DNA of 12,522 bases from Spirogloea muscicola (Eukaryota; Streptophyta; Zygnematophyceae; Spirogloeales; Spirogloeaceae). A program made the translations under genes and the position numbers. The notes below the pieces were generated by a model. That model had not been told where the DNA came from. It was given only the letters and a program-made list of their open reading frames with translations, and made no database searches. The DNA is taken from contig WELB01000205.1 of the NCBI GenBank assembly GCA_009602725.1, positions 32,847 to 45,368 of the forward strand. The letters are read 5' to 3'. This document shows, piece by piece, positions 1-7,947 of the stretch (the stretch's first letter is position 1; each line of letters starts with the position of its first letter).

Positions 1-335
1 ACTCCAGCATTCCGCAGGCCTTAGTTGCATATTATAGAATGCGGCTCTCGCTTAGTTTGCAGCGCTCGCAAGCATTGGCTCTTCATCAACGTGCAGGGCG
101 CGCTCTTAGTCAGGCCTCCGGCTTTCGTGGCGGCGCTCCAGCTCCCCAAGTTAGCTTGTCAGATTTGTTTGTGCTCACCCGTGGGTACTAATGTCATCTT
201 AGGTACCTTAGATTAGGTCTCCGTATTATGTAGCATTGTTTAGTCTGCACTCGACTCTGCCTGAACAATGTATTGGCTTGAATTGGCCTCCCTTTCAATT
301 CATGCGCCCCGCGCGCCTTCTCTCTAGTGAATGAG
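1..335 (+). repeat. Arm A of a long inverted repeat (partner 10404-10735)
   Basis: Bases 1-235 read almost base for base as the reverse complement of 10735-10500, with roughly a dozen differences. Weaker similarity continues to about 335, including the stretch around 280-320 that matches 10410-10450 reversed. The arm holds the 3' end of a LINE-like ORF and its 3' flank. It starts exactly at the window edge, so the true repeat may extend further left. Confidence 0.85.
3..191 (+). pseudogene. 3' end of LINE-like retrotransposon ORF (copy A, cut by window edge)
   Basis: Open frame from the window edge to TAA at 189-191, ending in residues LFVLTRGY. The same C-terminus is encoded on the minus strand at 10735-10546 (about 95% nucleotide identity by eye) and in diverged form at 11021-11268, where it ends LRLLSRGY. 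The shared core is an arginine/leucine-rich helix with YRMRL, then SLQRS, then RAGRAL. From memory of the general pattern, this resembles the segment after the endonuclease-like part in algal non-LTR retrotransposon proteins. Copy number and the shared tail support a mobile element; the exact class is inference. The upstream part lies outside the window. Confidence 0.6.
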
Positions 336-466
336 CTCATCGTAAGGGGGTTCGTGTAATATCCTGTCGACTGCCTATTTGTGTCGATCTGACCAGGACA
401 GCTGACTTGGCTTAACACGTGGTCTCCTAGGCTGACCATCCACTTTGTGTGTGATTCAAGCTAAGG

Positions 467-772
467 ATGGAGGACCACTTTTCTCTCCTTTCTCTCTCTC
501 TCGACAACAACAACATCGACCGCTCATCCAATGCGGACGACAACAACAACATCGACCGCTCATCAAATGCGGACGACAACAACAACGGAGCGACTACAAG
601 GGCCCAGGCCCACATGCGACGCCGACCGCCAGAAGACCGTTCGAGGCGCAACGAGGGAAGCCCATCTGCAGGTACCTCAACCACCCACAAGACCGTGAAG
701 GTGGGCGCTACAGAAGCGGGTGGCGAGGCGATCGTGGAACGGACAGCCCATGACAACCGGCTATCCAGCTAA
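467..772 (+). CDS. Uncertain small ORF with a 12-residue tandem repeat
   Basis: A 101-codon ORF starting at ATG 467, in a fair initiation context (AAGGATGG). Residues 13-36 are two in-frame copies of a 12-residue unit rich in Asn, Asp and Ser (DNNNIDRSSNAD), followed by a partial third; the rest is hydrophilic and Arg/Thr/Ser rich. I recognise no domain. The 36-bp unit keeps all three frames open, and frame 1 (445-753) is equally open and continues to about 1137 past a single TGA, so the coding frame is not settled. Repeat-family sequence on both sides suggests it may be part of a mobile element, or not coding at all. Confidence 0.25.
   Translation: MEDHFSLLSLSLDNNNIDRSSNADDNNNIDRSSNADDNNNGATTRAQAHMRRRPPEDRSRRNEGSPSAGTSTTHKTVKVGATEAGGEAIVERTAHDNRLSS
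502..586 (+). repeat. 36-bp tandem repeat, 2.3 copies
   Basis: Units at 502-537 and 538-573 differ at one base; a partial third unit runs 574-586. Each unit opens with CGACAACAACAACATCGACC. The period is a multiple of three, so copy-number change would keep the frame. A CT-rich stretch (about 480-501) precedes it. Confidence 0.9.
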
Positions 773-893
773 TCGATCAGCGTCGTCAACGGCCGGACTT
801 AGCCCATCAGGCAGCGCTAGGATCTTTGCCGCGCCCGGCCCAAGTCGGGGCGAGCAGCACTTCCAAAGAGGAAGCGCGGCCAGATTGACTGGT

Positions 894-911
894 GGCTGGG
901 AAAGGCCAGCC
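894..911 (+). repeat. Family hairpin GGCTGG / CCAGCC
   Basis: Stem GGCTGG (894-899) pairs with CCAGCC (906-911) around a 6-base loop. The surrounding bases 883-931 (GATTGACTGGTGGCTG, then GCCAGCCCAAAG) recur with changes at 9917-9990 and 10133-10165, marking this as another copy of the dispersed repeat. Confidence 0.6.
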
Positions 912-1139
912 CAAAGGAAGAACAAGGTCTGAAGGAGCCGGAGTACGAAGGACTAGGACCAAGACATCAGCCAGGGAATGCTCAGTAATTCATTCGCGCA
1001 AAGCAGTCCGCTCTACAAAGTTTACCCTCTTGCCGCGGGCCACGCCTGCGCCAAGGCCGCGCCATAGAAGCGTAGAGCCTAGGGCAGGAGCCGCAGCAGC
1101 TAGTAAGCCTTCGCACGGACCCGCGGCGCGACTGTGATT

Positions 1140-1630
1140 CTGTGGTGAGCAGCCTAGAGTATTGCGCTGCATATCGCAAGCTTCACTAGGCTGGGCACTA
1201 GTTCTCAGGTTGCATCAGTAGGCTGTGCATTGAGGCCTAGTAGCACCATCATCGATTGGCATTCATTGACCTTGCACAAGTGATCATCTTGTGGACATGG
1301 TACTGCACACTTGCTTATATATATGCTCTTTAAAAATTGCTCGCATTTCAAGACACACTTGTATGCTTGCATCGCACCGTCGAAGCAGTAGACAGTGGCC
1401 ACGAGTCGCTTAGTTCTGGATACTAGATACAACTGCTCAGTAGACAGTCATCACCCTTTTACTTGCAAAGCGGACTGTGAGCTTGAGTTTATTGCATTGT
1501 ACTGCTTGTACCTGCTTGAACCTCGCTCAAGGCTGCCAGGGTGACTGTTGTTTCTGAGTTTGATTGCTTCTAGTACCAAGCATCTGTTCTTTGGACATTT
1601 GACCTACCTCTCGTCAGCTGTTGCATAAGA
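1140..1630. other. No recognisable gene
   Basis: AT-richer than its surroundings, with no convincing coding frame on either strand. A TA-rich run (TTATATATATGC, about 1315-1326) could be a TATA-like element or just low complexity. The 75-codon minus frame at 1205-1432 shows no domain. This stretch may be the 5' region of the gag-bearing element that follows, but I could not pair it with a second copy as an LTR. Confidence 0.4.
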
Positions 1631-3110
1631 TTGAGGTCAGGTAAACAAGTCGTCAACCTGGACGAGCCAAATAGCTCAGATCCGGTTGAGATCAATCAAT
1701 CTGTGTCTGCAGCACTTGAATCTTCTGTGACTGCAGTTGATCAAACAACCAGGGACTCCCGGCAGGCGGTAGTGACTACATCTAGACACTTCCTCATTCG
1801 GAGATTCAACATGGCATCGGGAGACCTGCCAAAATTCAAGGTACTCATAGTACCGCTACTTTATCTAATGTGAAAAACATTTCCTAGCAGAGTTGTGTCA
1901 ACTGGACATGCATAATTGTCAGGTCAGTAGGGAGTCGAAAATTACTCTACTAGCAAAGTACTTCACCGGGGATGCTGGATACATGTATGAGCTGATTAGA
2001 GATGAGGTCTTGTCCATGAGGAAACCAGTCCCGGAGTCCGCTAGTGATGTTGAAAGCTGGCAGGTCCACAGCTAGTCGATCCTGTGGCCGAGGTCTTTTG
2101 TCAGTTCACCCAGCAATTTCCAGAAGACACCATGCAACATAAGCGAGATCTTCTTAGGTTCCAGCGATAATCTAATGAGAACATAAGAGTTTGTTATTTC
2201 GATATGTGAAGCTGACAAAGAAGTCGAAGACTACTATCAGTCCACAGGATTTAGCGGCACAAGTTTTACGCGTCATAGCTGGTAAAGCTCTGTGGCATGT
2301 AGTCGATCTTTTGACTGTGCGCTGGCAGCAGCTTAATAAGAAGCACTAAGACATCCAAGATGTCTATCAAGGCATGTTGGAGAGGGAGGCTGCGGAGTTT
2401 ACTTTGAGAAGCTTAGACGATCGCTTCCCAGAAGCTTCAGGTTCCTTTTCCAGACCTAATAAAGAAGCTGTTGTTTCCGTTGTTAAGAAGCCTTTTACAG
2501 GAACTTCCAAAGCGCATGTGGCATTGCCAGACGGATTTTAGGTACAAGGTAATCAACAGGGTCAGTACATCCCTTGTCCTGCTGTTACTTGCCATAGATG
2601 TGGTAAGGTTGGACACTTTAGGAAGGATTGTACTGCATTGCACCAGACCGCAGGAGCCACAGAATGCCTACTGACCTTCGCAAAATGAATGTGAGTGGAC
2701 AGAGATCTTCTTCAGATGACGCCGTAAACTGTGGAATGTCCAGGATTGATAGATTGGAGAGACTTGTGGAACAGCTAACCAAACAACTTGCTGGTGTGCA
2801 GCAGCAGTAAGCAACTAAGGTGGCTTTGTCTGTGTTTCCAGGCATTGACATGCAGGAAGATGACCACGACATTTCCGGCAAGCACGAAGACTTAGATGAG
2901 TCGGAGAAATATGCGGCTAATTGTGTTTCAGTTGTTGCAGCTTTGTCAGAAGCTAATACCAAGAGGCTGCAGGCGCCAAGGAGCGCAAATATGAGGACAA
3001 CCCTGCTGGCAACGATTCTAATGTGCTGGCGTTCGACGCCCGCGGCACTCTTGGTACTCGGTGGACATTCTCCAGCCGCTTCGTGACGACCGGTGACTCA
3101 GCATCAATGG
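1631..3110 (+). pseudogene. Broken LTR-retrotransposon gag with CCHC zinc knuckle
   Basis: The Gag (nucleocapsid/capsid) product packages element RNA in virus-like particles. Coding pieces run in order across frames: 1631-1840 (frame 2, ends DLPKFK); 1893-2060 (frame 3, with KITLLAKYFTGDAGYMYE, resembling the Retrotrans_gag core); 2081-2200 (frame 2, with a KRDLLRFQ segment); 2206-2685 (frame 1, ending in the zinc knuckle); about 2650-2980 (frame 3, with a coiled-coil-like RLERLVEQLTKQL); about 2980-3110 (frame 2). At least four frame changes and internal stops (2168, 2347, 2539, 2808) show it is dead. No protease DTG, integrase or reverse transcriptase motif follows, so the copy is truncated after gag. 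Ty3/gypsy-type is the likelier class, from the gag pattern alone. Confidence 0.8.
2590..2631 (+). other. CCHC zinc knuckle of Gag
   Basis: Fourteen codons read C-HR-C-GKVG-H-FRKD-C, an exact CX2CX4HX4C nucleic-acid-binding knuckle. It lies in the longest surviving gag frame (2206-2685) and is the strongest evidence for the retroelement call. Confidence 0.93.
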
Positions 3111-3119
3111 CAGTAGGGG

Positions 3120-3490
3120 AGCTGCCAGCGTCAATGCTGTCAGGTCGCTGGATCAGGTGTTTTGCATGCGCGGCTACTTGTTCCAGTAATACCAGCATTT
3201 GCCATGCAATTGGGGGCAGGCTCATGACTTTGGCTGCAGCCTCTGGGTTTCGCCGTGGCGACTCTCTTCGGGCTGCTAGATACTTTAATTGGCTGTTAAC
3301 TAGGGGTTGTTGAGCACCCATTGCAACAGTCACTTGCGTAGCTGCGTGGGATTCTGGGCCCTTGCGACTTTGTTCAATGCTTTTGGGCTAGCCTTTAACA
3401 GCCATTGCCTCCCTTTTTAAATGCTGGTTCTCAGACAAGACAGCAGCGACTTCCTAGCCTTGAAGAGCTTCTTTCTCAGCCATAAGGTGG
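3120..3490 (-). pseudogene. Decayed coding-like frame, probably mobile-element derived
   Basis: On the minus strand one frame stays protein-like from about 3490 to about 3120, apart from two TAG codons (3456-3454 and 3390-3388). It opens with a charged helical stretch (MAEKEAL, then VAAVLSENQHLKREAM), continues through a QSRKGPE segment and ends in a helical region (QMLVLLEQVAAHAKHL). I recognise no family. The segment NPEAAAK resembles a frame read from plus-strand bases 10308-10335 in the repeat cluster, hinting at the same source. It faces the plus-strand gag remnant tail to tail. Confidence 0.35.
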
Positions 3491-3743
3491 GGAACGTGGT
3501 CACAAAAACTACCTGGGGGGGCTGAAGGACCTCAAATGTGCGACCACCCTATAGGAGACGATTTCATGCCACTACCAATAGATGTCAGTTGTCAAGGTCC
3601 AAAGGGCCAAAAGCCACCAGAATCACACAGCTATGTAAGAGACTACAGCGAAGCTTAGCAAACTGGAGTCAGCAGCCGCAAGTCGGAGTAACTTGCATCT
3701 AGGTGATCAAGTGTGTGTTGAGTAGTGGAGGGCCTGGGCGGCC

Positions 3744-3753
3744 TATTATAAAG
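3744..3753 (+). promoter_or_regulatory. TATA-like element
   Basis: TATTATAAAG lies about 65 bases before the ATG at 3809 and just before a perfect hairpin. The spacing is plausible for a core promoter, but no downstream gene is certain, so this is tentative. Confidence 0.3.
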
Positions 3754-3756
3754 GCA

Positions 3757-3774
3757 GTACATCGACAGATGTAC
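3757..3774 (+). repeat. Perfect short inverted repeat
   Basis: GTACATC (3757-3763) pairs with GATGTAC (3768-3774) around GACA. It lies between the TATA-like element and the ATG at 3809, where a transcription start or 5' leader would be expected. Confidence 0.7.
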
Positions 3775-3808
3775 ATCACCTGCTGCTAAGCTGACCCGCC
3801 CAGTAACC

Positions 3809-3955
3809 ATGAGTCAGCACGTAGAGGCACCCCAACCCAGAAGTAGCAGCCAAGCGCGCAGAGCTTCTCCTTGCCGGACACTCGAGTCCCCTTTTCGTTC
3901 TTTCTCTTGGGCTGACAATTCACAGCCCCAGACCCCTATGGAAGCACGGGTGTAG
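3809..3955 (+). CDS. Short ORF after a TATA-like site, 48 residues, uncertain
   Basis: ATG at 3809 in a good context (TAACCATGAG), stop TAG at 3953-3955. The product is hydrophilic, rich in Ser, Arg, Pro and Gln, with no recognisable domain. Its last third overlaps a family hairpin (3909-3928), and the overlapping minus-strand frame (4092-3814, 92 codons) is also open. It may be the start of a broken gene or a chance ORF within repeat DNA. Confidence 0.2.
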   Translation: MSQHVEAPQPRSSSQARRASPCRTLESPFRSFSWADNSQPQTPMEARV

Positions 3956-4047
3956 GAAGAGTCTCTTTCCCATGAAGAGCTCACTGCGTGCCCTTTAAGC
4001 TTCAACACACGCATTTCCTTCTTTGCTGGAGGGCTGGCTTTCACAGC
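3909..4047 (+). repeat. Two family hairpins before LINE-like copy E
   Basis: GGGCTG (3909-3914) pairs with CAGCCC (3923-3928). GGGCTGG at 4031-4037 is followed by CAGC near 4043. A flanking CATTCTTTTCGGGCTG (about 4058-4073) matches the bases before the hairpin at 11443. These place 3890-4100 within the same dispersed repeat family. Confidence 0.5.
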
Positions 4048-4121
4048 TTCTGCCCATTCTTTTCGGGCTGCCTTATCACTGCCCTTGCCCAAGTGGAACA
4101 GCCACTTCCTTTCTTGACAGC

Positions 4122-4214
4122 CGCTCTTCTAATATCAGGAGCTGCATTGATTTGCATGCACGCCGCGCGCCTTCTCTCGGTACTTACGGACTGGCGGCCC
4201 GCTCCCGTTACTAA
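4122..4214 (+). pseudogene. Decayed 3' end of LINE-like ORF (copy E)
   Basis: A frame ending in TAA at 4212-4214 reads IDLHARRAP, then LAARSRY. This lines up with ALHLRAGRAL, then LRLLSRGY of the copy ending at 11268. The stop is followed, within a similar distance, by the 90-bp block identical to that after copy C. Similarity within the coding part is weak; the shared downstream block makes the call credible. Confidence 0.5.
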
Positions 4215-4224
4215 CAGCCCTCCA

Positions 4225-4314
4225 TCTGCCTAGCCTTTGGCTCCGTCATGAACACCTGTATGCATCTGGCTGGCATTTCACAGCCGATTCTTTCATATCA
4301 GCAGCCGCTTTCTT
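4225..4314 (+). repeat. 90-bp direct repeat, LINE-like 3' flank (partner 11293-11382)
   Basis: The 90 bases starting TCTGCCTAGCC and ending GCAGCCGCTTTCTT are identical by eye to 11293-11382. In both places they follow the stop of a LINE-like C-terminus, so they are probably the 3' untranslated part of two related copies. Identity ends 42 bases before the candidate first ATG (4357) of the next gene. Confidence 0.9.
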
Positions 4315-4356
4315 CTTTTATCGCTCTCTGGCGAGCCGCCCGCCGAGCAGCGCGCC

Positions 4357-4443
4357 ATGGCGGCCGAGCCGCCGCCGCAGCAGCCGCCGCCGCCGTCGCC
4401 GCCGCCGCCATGGCCAAGGCCGCCACCAGATGGCAGCCGTTTG
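4357..4443 (+). CDS. Candidate first exon, proline-rich N-terminus
   Basis: ATG at 4357 in a strong context (GCGCCATGG) opens 29 codons of almost pure Pro/Gln/Ser (MAAEPPP, then a PPPPSPPPPWPRPPP run), ending at GTTTG followed by a possible donor GTAACC at 4444. The GCC-repeat DNA makes any frame look biased, and I found no phase-consistent exon joining it to 4931. It may be the 5' exon of the gene that follows, a separate start, or untranslated GC-rich leader. Confidence 0.3.
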
Positions 4444-4654
4444 GTAACCGGCACTTTCTCCCCATTCGTAGCAGCCAGCAGGCCCCGTTAGCGTTCCCTC
4501 TCTGAGACAGGGCCGCCATTCGCCATGTCCATAGCTCCACTCTCTGAACTATCCCTGACCTCTGCGAACGATTCCCACGGCTCGGCAAGGGCTTGCACCG
4601 CTTAGCCGATGCCATTGACATCGGTGGCAAGGGCAACTGTCTGAGTCGGTCGTC

Positions 4655-4680
4655 AGGGCTTAGGGCTTAGATTTAGGGTT
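4655..4680 (+). repeat. Degenerate telomere-like motif
   Basis: Reads AGGGCTTAGGGCTTAGATTTAGGGTT, with one exact TTTAGGG and two variants in the same orientation. TTTAGGG is the usual plant and green algal telomere repeat. Three units are too few to show a former chromosome end. Confidence 0.45.
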
Positions 4681-4930
4681 CATGGTTAAGGTGGCCGGAA
4701 CGCCGTGAGGAGCTGGGGCCAAGACCAGGCCGCTGCTCGTGAGCGTGCTGGACGGCACCAGGCTGTCAGAGGCGTGGTGACGGTGCCGCATTGCTTGTCA
4801 TTATCTCTTGCTCCCACGACTNGGCGGCGGCGGCGGCCGGGAGCGTGCCTGGCAGCTGCTGCCGCCGCGGCCAGGGACGGCGCAGGCCTCGCCGGCACCG
4901 GCTCTCATCCGGGTCTACCGCGTGAGCTCC

Positions 4931-7325
4931 ATGCAGCTGGCTCCCAGCGGCCGTCTGGAGCCCGCCGAGCACGGCGGCGGCCGGGAGGCGCCGCCATTGC
5001 GCGAGCCGCGGCGGGCCTCCTCGAAGCTGCTGGAGCGGCAGCAGGAGCAGGGTGCGCTCCTGCGCGCCCTCCAGATCGCTGCCCTCAATCTCCAGGCCGC
5101 CCGCCAGGCGAGTTAGCTTCAGCACTATCGTGTATTGTTTCCTATCTGCCTGGTCCACATTTGCTCGCCACTGCTAATGAAGTCTCAGTTTATTTCCTCT
5201 CCCTTGGCTACTTAGATGGTTTAATTCGCTACGCTTACATGATAAGGAAACGTTTTCCCAATAGCAGACCCATTGTCTGCCTCTGCGCCAGAGCTGCGAG
5301 AGCATGGCAGCCCAACAAGCCGGCAGCTGTGTCGCGCTCCGGGCCTGACTGTGCACTATCCTGGCCGCCGTAGCGCAGCATGCGAGCTCGGTGGCTGTCT
5401 CAGCCAAGTACGACAGTCGCTCCGACGTCCTGCGCACGTGCGTGGCCGGCAACATCGGCCAGTGGCTGCGCTTCAAAGCCACCGAGGGCCCCTTGAGCAG
5501 GTGCATGCTGGCCCGGCCCCCGTGCTCGCCGAGCTACACCACTCATATGGCTCTGGCATGGTCGGCCTGCATAACAACTGCCACCATTCACTGGGCCGCT
5601 CACCTAGCTGCTTGCCTCCGTCTCCGCTGCGGAGGCCAGGATTGGCAACCGCCTGTCCTTGACGCCAGAGTACGGGCCGCTGCGCCTACGGTGGGACGCC
5701 TGCCAGGCAGCGCTCTCCCTCGGCCTCACATTACACTCGAGCGACACCTCGCTTCTTCAGTTCTTCCATGACTTCCAGGTCTAGCTGCAAACTTGCTCGC
5801 ACCCTGGACAGCCTTAGCTGGCAAGTCAGACCTGCCCCTGCTGGTAGTCCGAGCTAGCCAGGATAACCCTGGCAGCCTACGGAAGCTCACCAACCCCTCC
5901 TCCGTGTGTGCCACCTCCCTTGTTTTATGGACTGCCAGGGTCCAGCGCAGCTCAACAGTGGCCTAATGCTTGGCCGGTGGTCCGCCTGCGGGCAGTACAA
6001 ATGTTTCAGCTCGCTGCGCCTCCCTGCTGGCCAGCTCGTAAGCACCGGCCGCCTCCCTGCATGCTTTCATCTCTGGCGTTTTTGTTTATACTGCAGCTCC
6101 ATTGCTTGCATTTGGGTTGGGTGGCACAAGTATTTGCGCAAAGTGGCGGGATTGACTGGGCGATCTGCGCCCCGTTGCTGTCTGCATGTGCAGGACCTGC
6201 TGTGGGTGGACTTTCCCAATGGGGACTTGTGGTACCACCGGCACCGGGGCTGGAAGGGCAGCTTCTTTGCGCGCGCGCCGCATGGCGGCATGCTCCAGTT
6301 CCAGGCCCAGTGGCCCGGCTCCGCACGCCTCAGCACCTCTCACAAGGTTTCAGCTACAATGCCCCTGCTGGGCGTCCTGCTTGCCTCTGGTGACAAGGCT
6401 GTTGCTCGTTTCACTCGGCTCGTTTGTACTGGTATCTCCATTTTGGCCAAGTGATTAAATGTCAGCTGCCTATGCATTGGCGCTGACTGCCTTCAGTGGC
6501 TCTCTGCGTAATCTTTTCATCATGTGGTGCAGTGACCAGTTTTCAAAGCCCATACTTTCCAAGAATGCTATGTATGCTGGGAGAGCTGTGAGTCCTGTAA
6601 TGTCTGAAGCCCTTGCTGCTGCTGGCATTCTGCAGGTTGGCAAGGAGATGAGCATCACAGCTGGCGTGGTCCTTCCAGAGCGGTCATTAGAGCTCGACAT
6701 TGTCCAGCCACTGCTCTGGGAGACCGTCGGGCCCTCCATCCGGCCAACAACGCAGCTCAGGTCAGCTCCCAGAAGACCTCCATCTTGGTTTCTTTACTAT
6801 AAATGACTATAATGGGGTGTAGTATAGCTTATGTCATGAGCTTTATATGCGCGTTTGCTATTGCTACCCATGTCAGGATCACATTTCAGTTGGCTCTTTC
6901 ATGAAGGGGTAGGAAAGCCGCCTGTGTTTTGGCAGGCTCAAGCCAGTTCTGCGGGGCAGGCACGCCAGCTGGCTGGCTGAGGGCGAATGCTACTTGGGCA
7001 ACAAAGCCATGCTCCAGCTCGGCTGCCGTTCAGGCATAGAGACAACTGCCTTTGGCTCATTCACGGTGTGCTCTCAAGCAAGCACTATACAGCATCTATT
7101 ATTTTGTCTGAATAGGCCAGGGGACGCATGCTCGGCTGAGGTAGTCAATGTAGCAGTCCTGGGCAGCTGATGTGATGTTGTCAGTTGCTGCAGGTTGGCA
7201 AGCACCTGCGGGCTAAGTTGGAGCAGGAGCGATGCTCTCAGCTGAAGCTTGGCGTGGAGACGCCGTTAGAGGACTGGCGCCGCCTCGGCTTCTCAATTGA
7301 GTGGGATCATCGGTTCCCACTGTAA
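4931..7325 (+). CDS. Multi-exon gene, possible beta-barrel membrane protein, function unknown
   Basis: Exons: 4931-5111, 5404-5500, 5640-5778, 6194-6346, 6636-6760, 6936-7065 and 7194-7325 (TAA stop). All introns are GT-AG and codon phases agree at every junction (957 nt, 318 residues from ATG 4931). The frame is open back to 4808 and the gene probably starts further upstream, so the N-terminus is unsettled. A helical segment rich in Gln/Glu/Leu (about residues 30-58, SSKLLERQQEQGALLRAL) is followed by alternating polar/hydrophobic stretches typical of beta strands. Aromatic-rich exon 6194-6346 includes DLLWVDFPNGDLWYHRHRGW. The last strand, RLGFSIEW, fits the polar-x-Gly-hydrophobic-x-hydrophobic-x-hydrophobic beta-signal used for mitochondrial outer-membrane barrels, eleven residues from the end. 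I do not recognise a named family. A soluble protein with a beta sheet remains possible. Confidence 0.7.
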
Positions 7326-7947
7326 TTGCTCCATTGAATGCCTTCTTACAGCAGGCGCCAGCCGCATCAACACTGCCTTTGTAAATACAGAAATGTTGGA
7401 CTACTGCACCCAGCCATGGGACTCTTGGGCTCGTTGATCCGCTTGTAGGCTGTGCTTAGATAGTTGCAGCCTAATTATCCTCGTTCCGTTTCTTACAGCA
7501 GCCTAGCTGCATGCTGCAATACAGCAGCTGTACTAAATTGTGTCGGCGCCAGCTCCAGTCTGTATGGCCTCGTAGTTGGCACTCATAACAGCAGGCCTCG
7601 CCAATGGCTTCTGGGCTTGATTAGGAATGGCGCCTCACTCTGCAGGTTGAAACTGCCGGGCAGCCCAAGAGCCAGGGTTGTAAAAAAAGTGAAAAGACAA
7701 TCTGTGGGGTTTTTGCAGGTTCAAGGGTTCGAGGTTTAGAATCTAGGGTTTAGGTCAACCCTTAAACCGTAGGATGGTGTTGCAATTGTGCATCTAAGGC
7801 TCGCAAAGTATAGAAGGAAGACAGCAATGCAACCCTGTGCTCATAGCTTGTCAATAGTTAAGTACTGCAAAGTCGTACCACACCACAATCTTTGATTAAA
7901 TTGGTCAGTCTGTGAAACTGCAGCCTAGCCTTGTAGGACCATGCTAC
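7326..7947. other. Intergenic region between two convergent genes
   Basis: Holds no convincing exon; the 91-codon plus frame at 7464-7739 lacks coding character. TGTAA, the usual green algal polyadenylation signal, occurs at 7380-7384, 55 bases after the stop of the plus-strand gene, and is a plausible 3' end site. A telomere-like patch lies at 7723-7768. Confidence 0.4.
7723..7768 (+). repeat. Degenerate telomere-like motif with partial inverted copy
   Basis: Contains AAGGGTTCGAGGTTTAGAA, then TAGGGTTTAGG (same orientation as 4655-4680), followed by CCCTTAAACC in the opposite sense, giving a weak hairpin GGTTTA/TAAACC. Confidence 0.4.

Noticed and set aside
1-191. Arms at 1 and 10735 as terminal inverted repeats of one giant DNA transposon
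   Set aside because: The arms contain a retrotransposon ORF end with its stop codon, related copies exist elsewhere in the window, and no transposase was seen between them; independent retroelement copies or a segmental inversion are simpler.
502-586. Possible CRISPR array
   Set aside because: The units are contiguous with no spacers, only 2.3 copies, in a eukaryotic setting.
1640-3740. A complete LTR retrotransposon around the gag remnant
   Set aside because: I could not find a pair of matching LTRs, a primer-binding site, or protease, reverse transcriptase and integrase motifs; only gag remains.
4705-5373. 222-codon plus-strand ORF
   Set aside because: It spans the N at 4822, is composed of Ala/Arg/Gly runs typical of GC-rich DNA read in the wrong frame, and runs through the intron after 5111. 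The neighbouring frame used in the exon model fits the phase of later exons.
5906-6454. 182-codon plus-strand ORF
   Set aside because: Only its part at 6194-6346 looks coding, and that is the exon already called; the rest is intron-like with low coding character.
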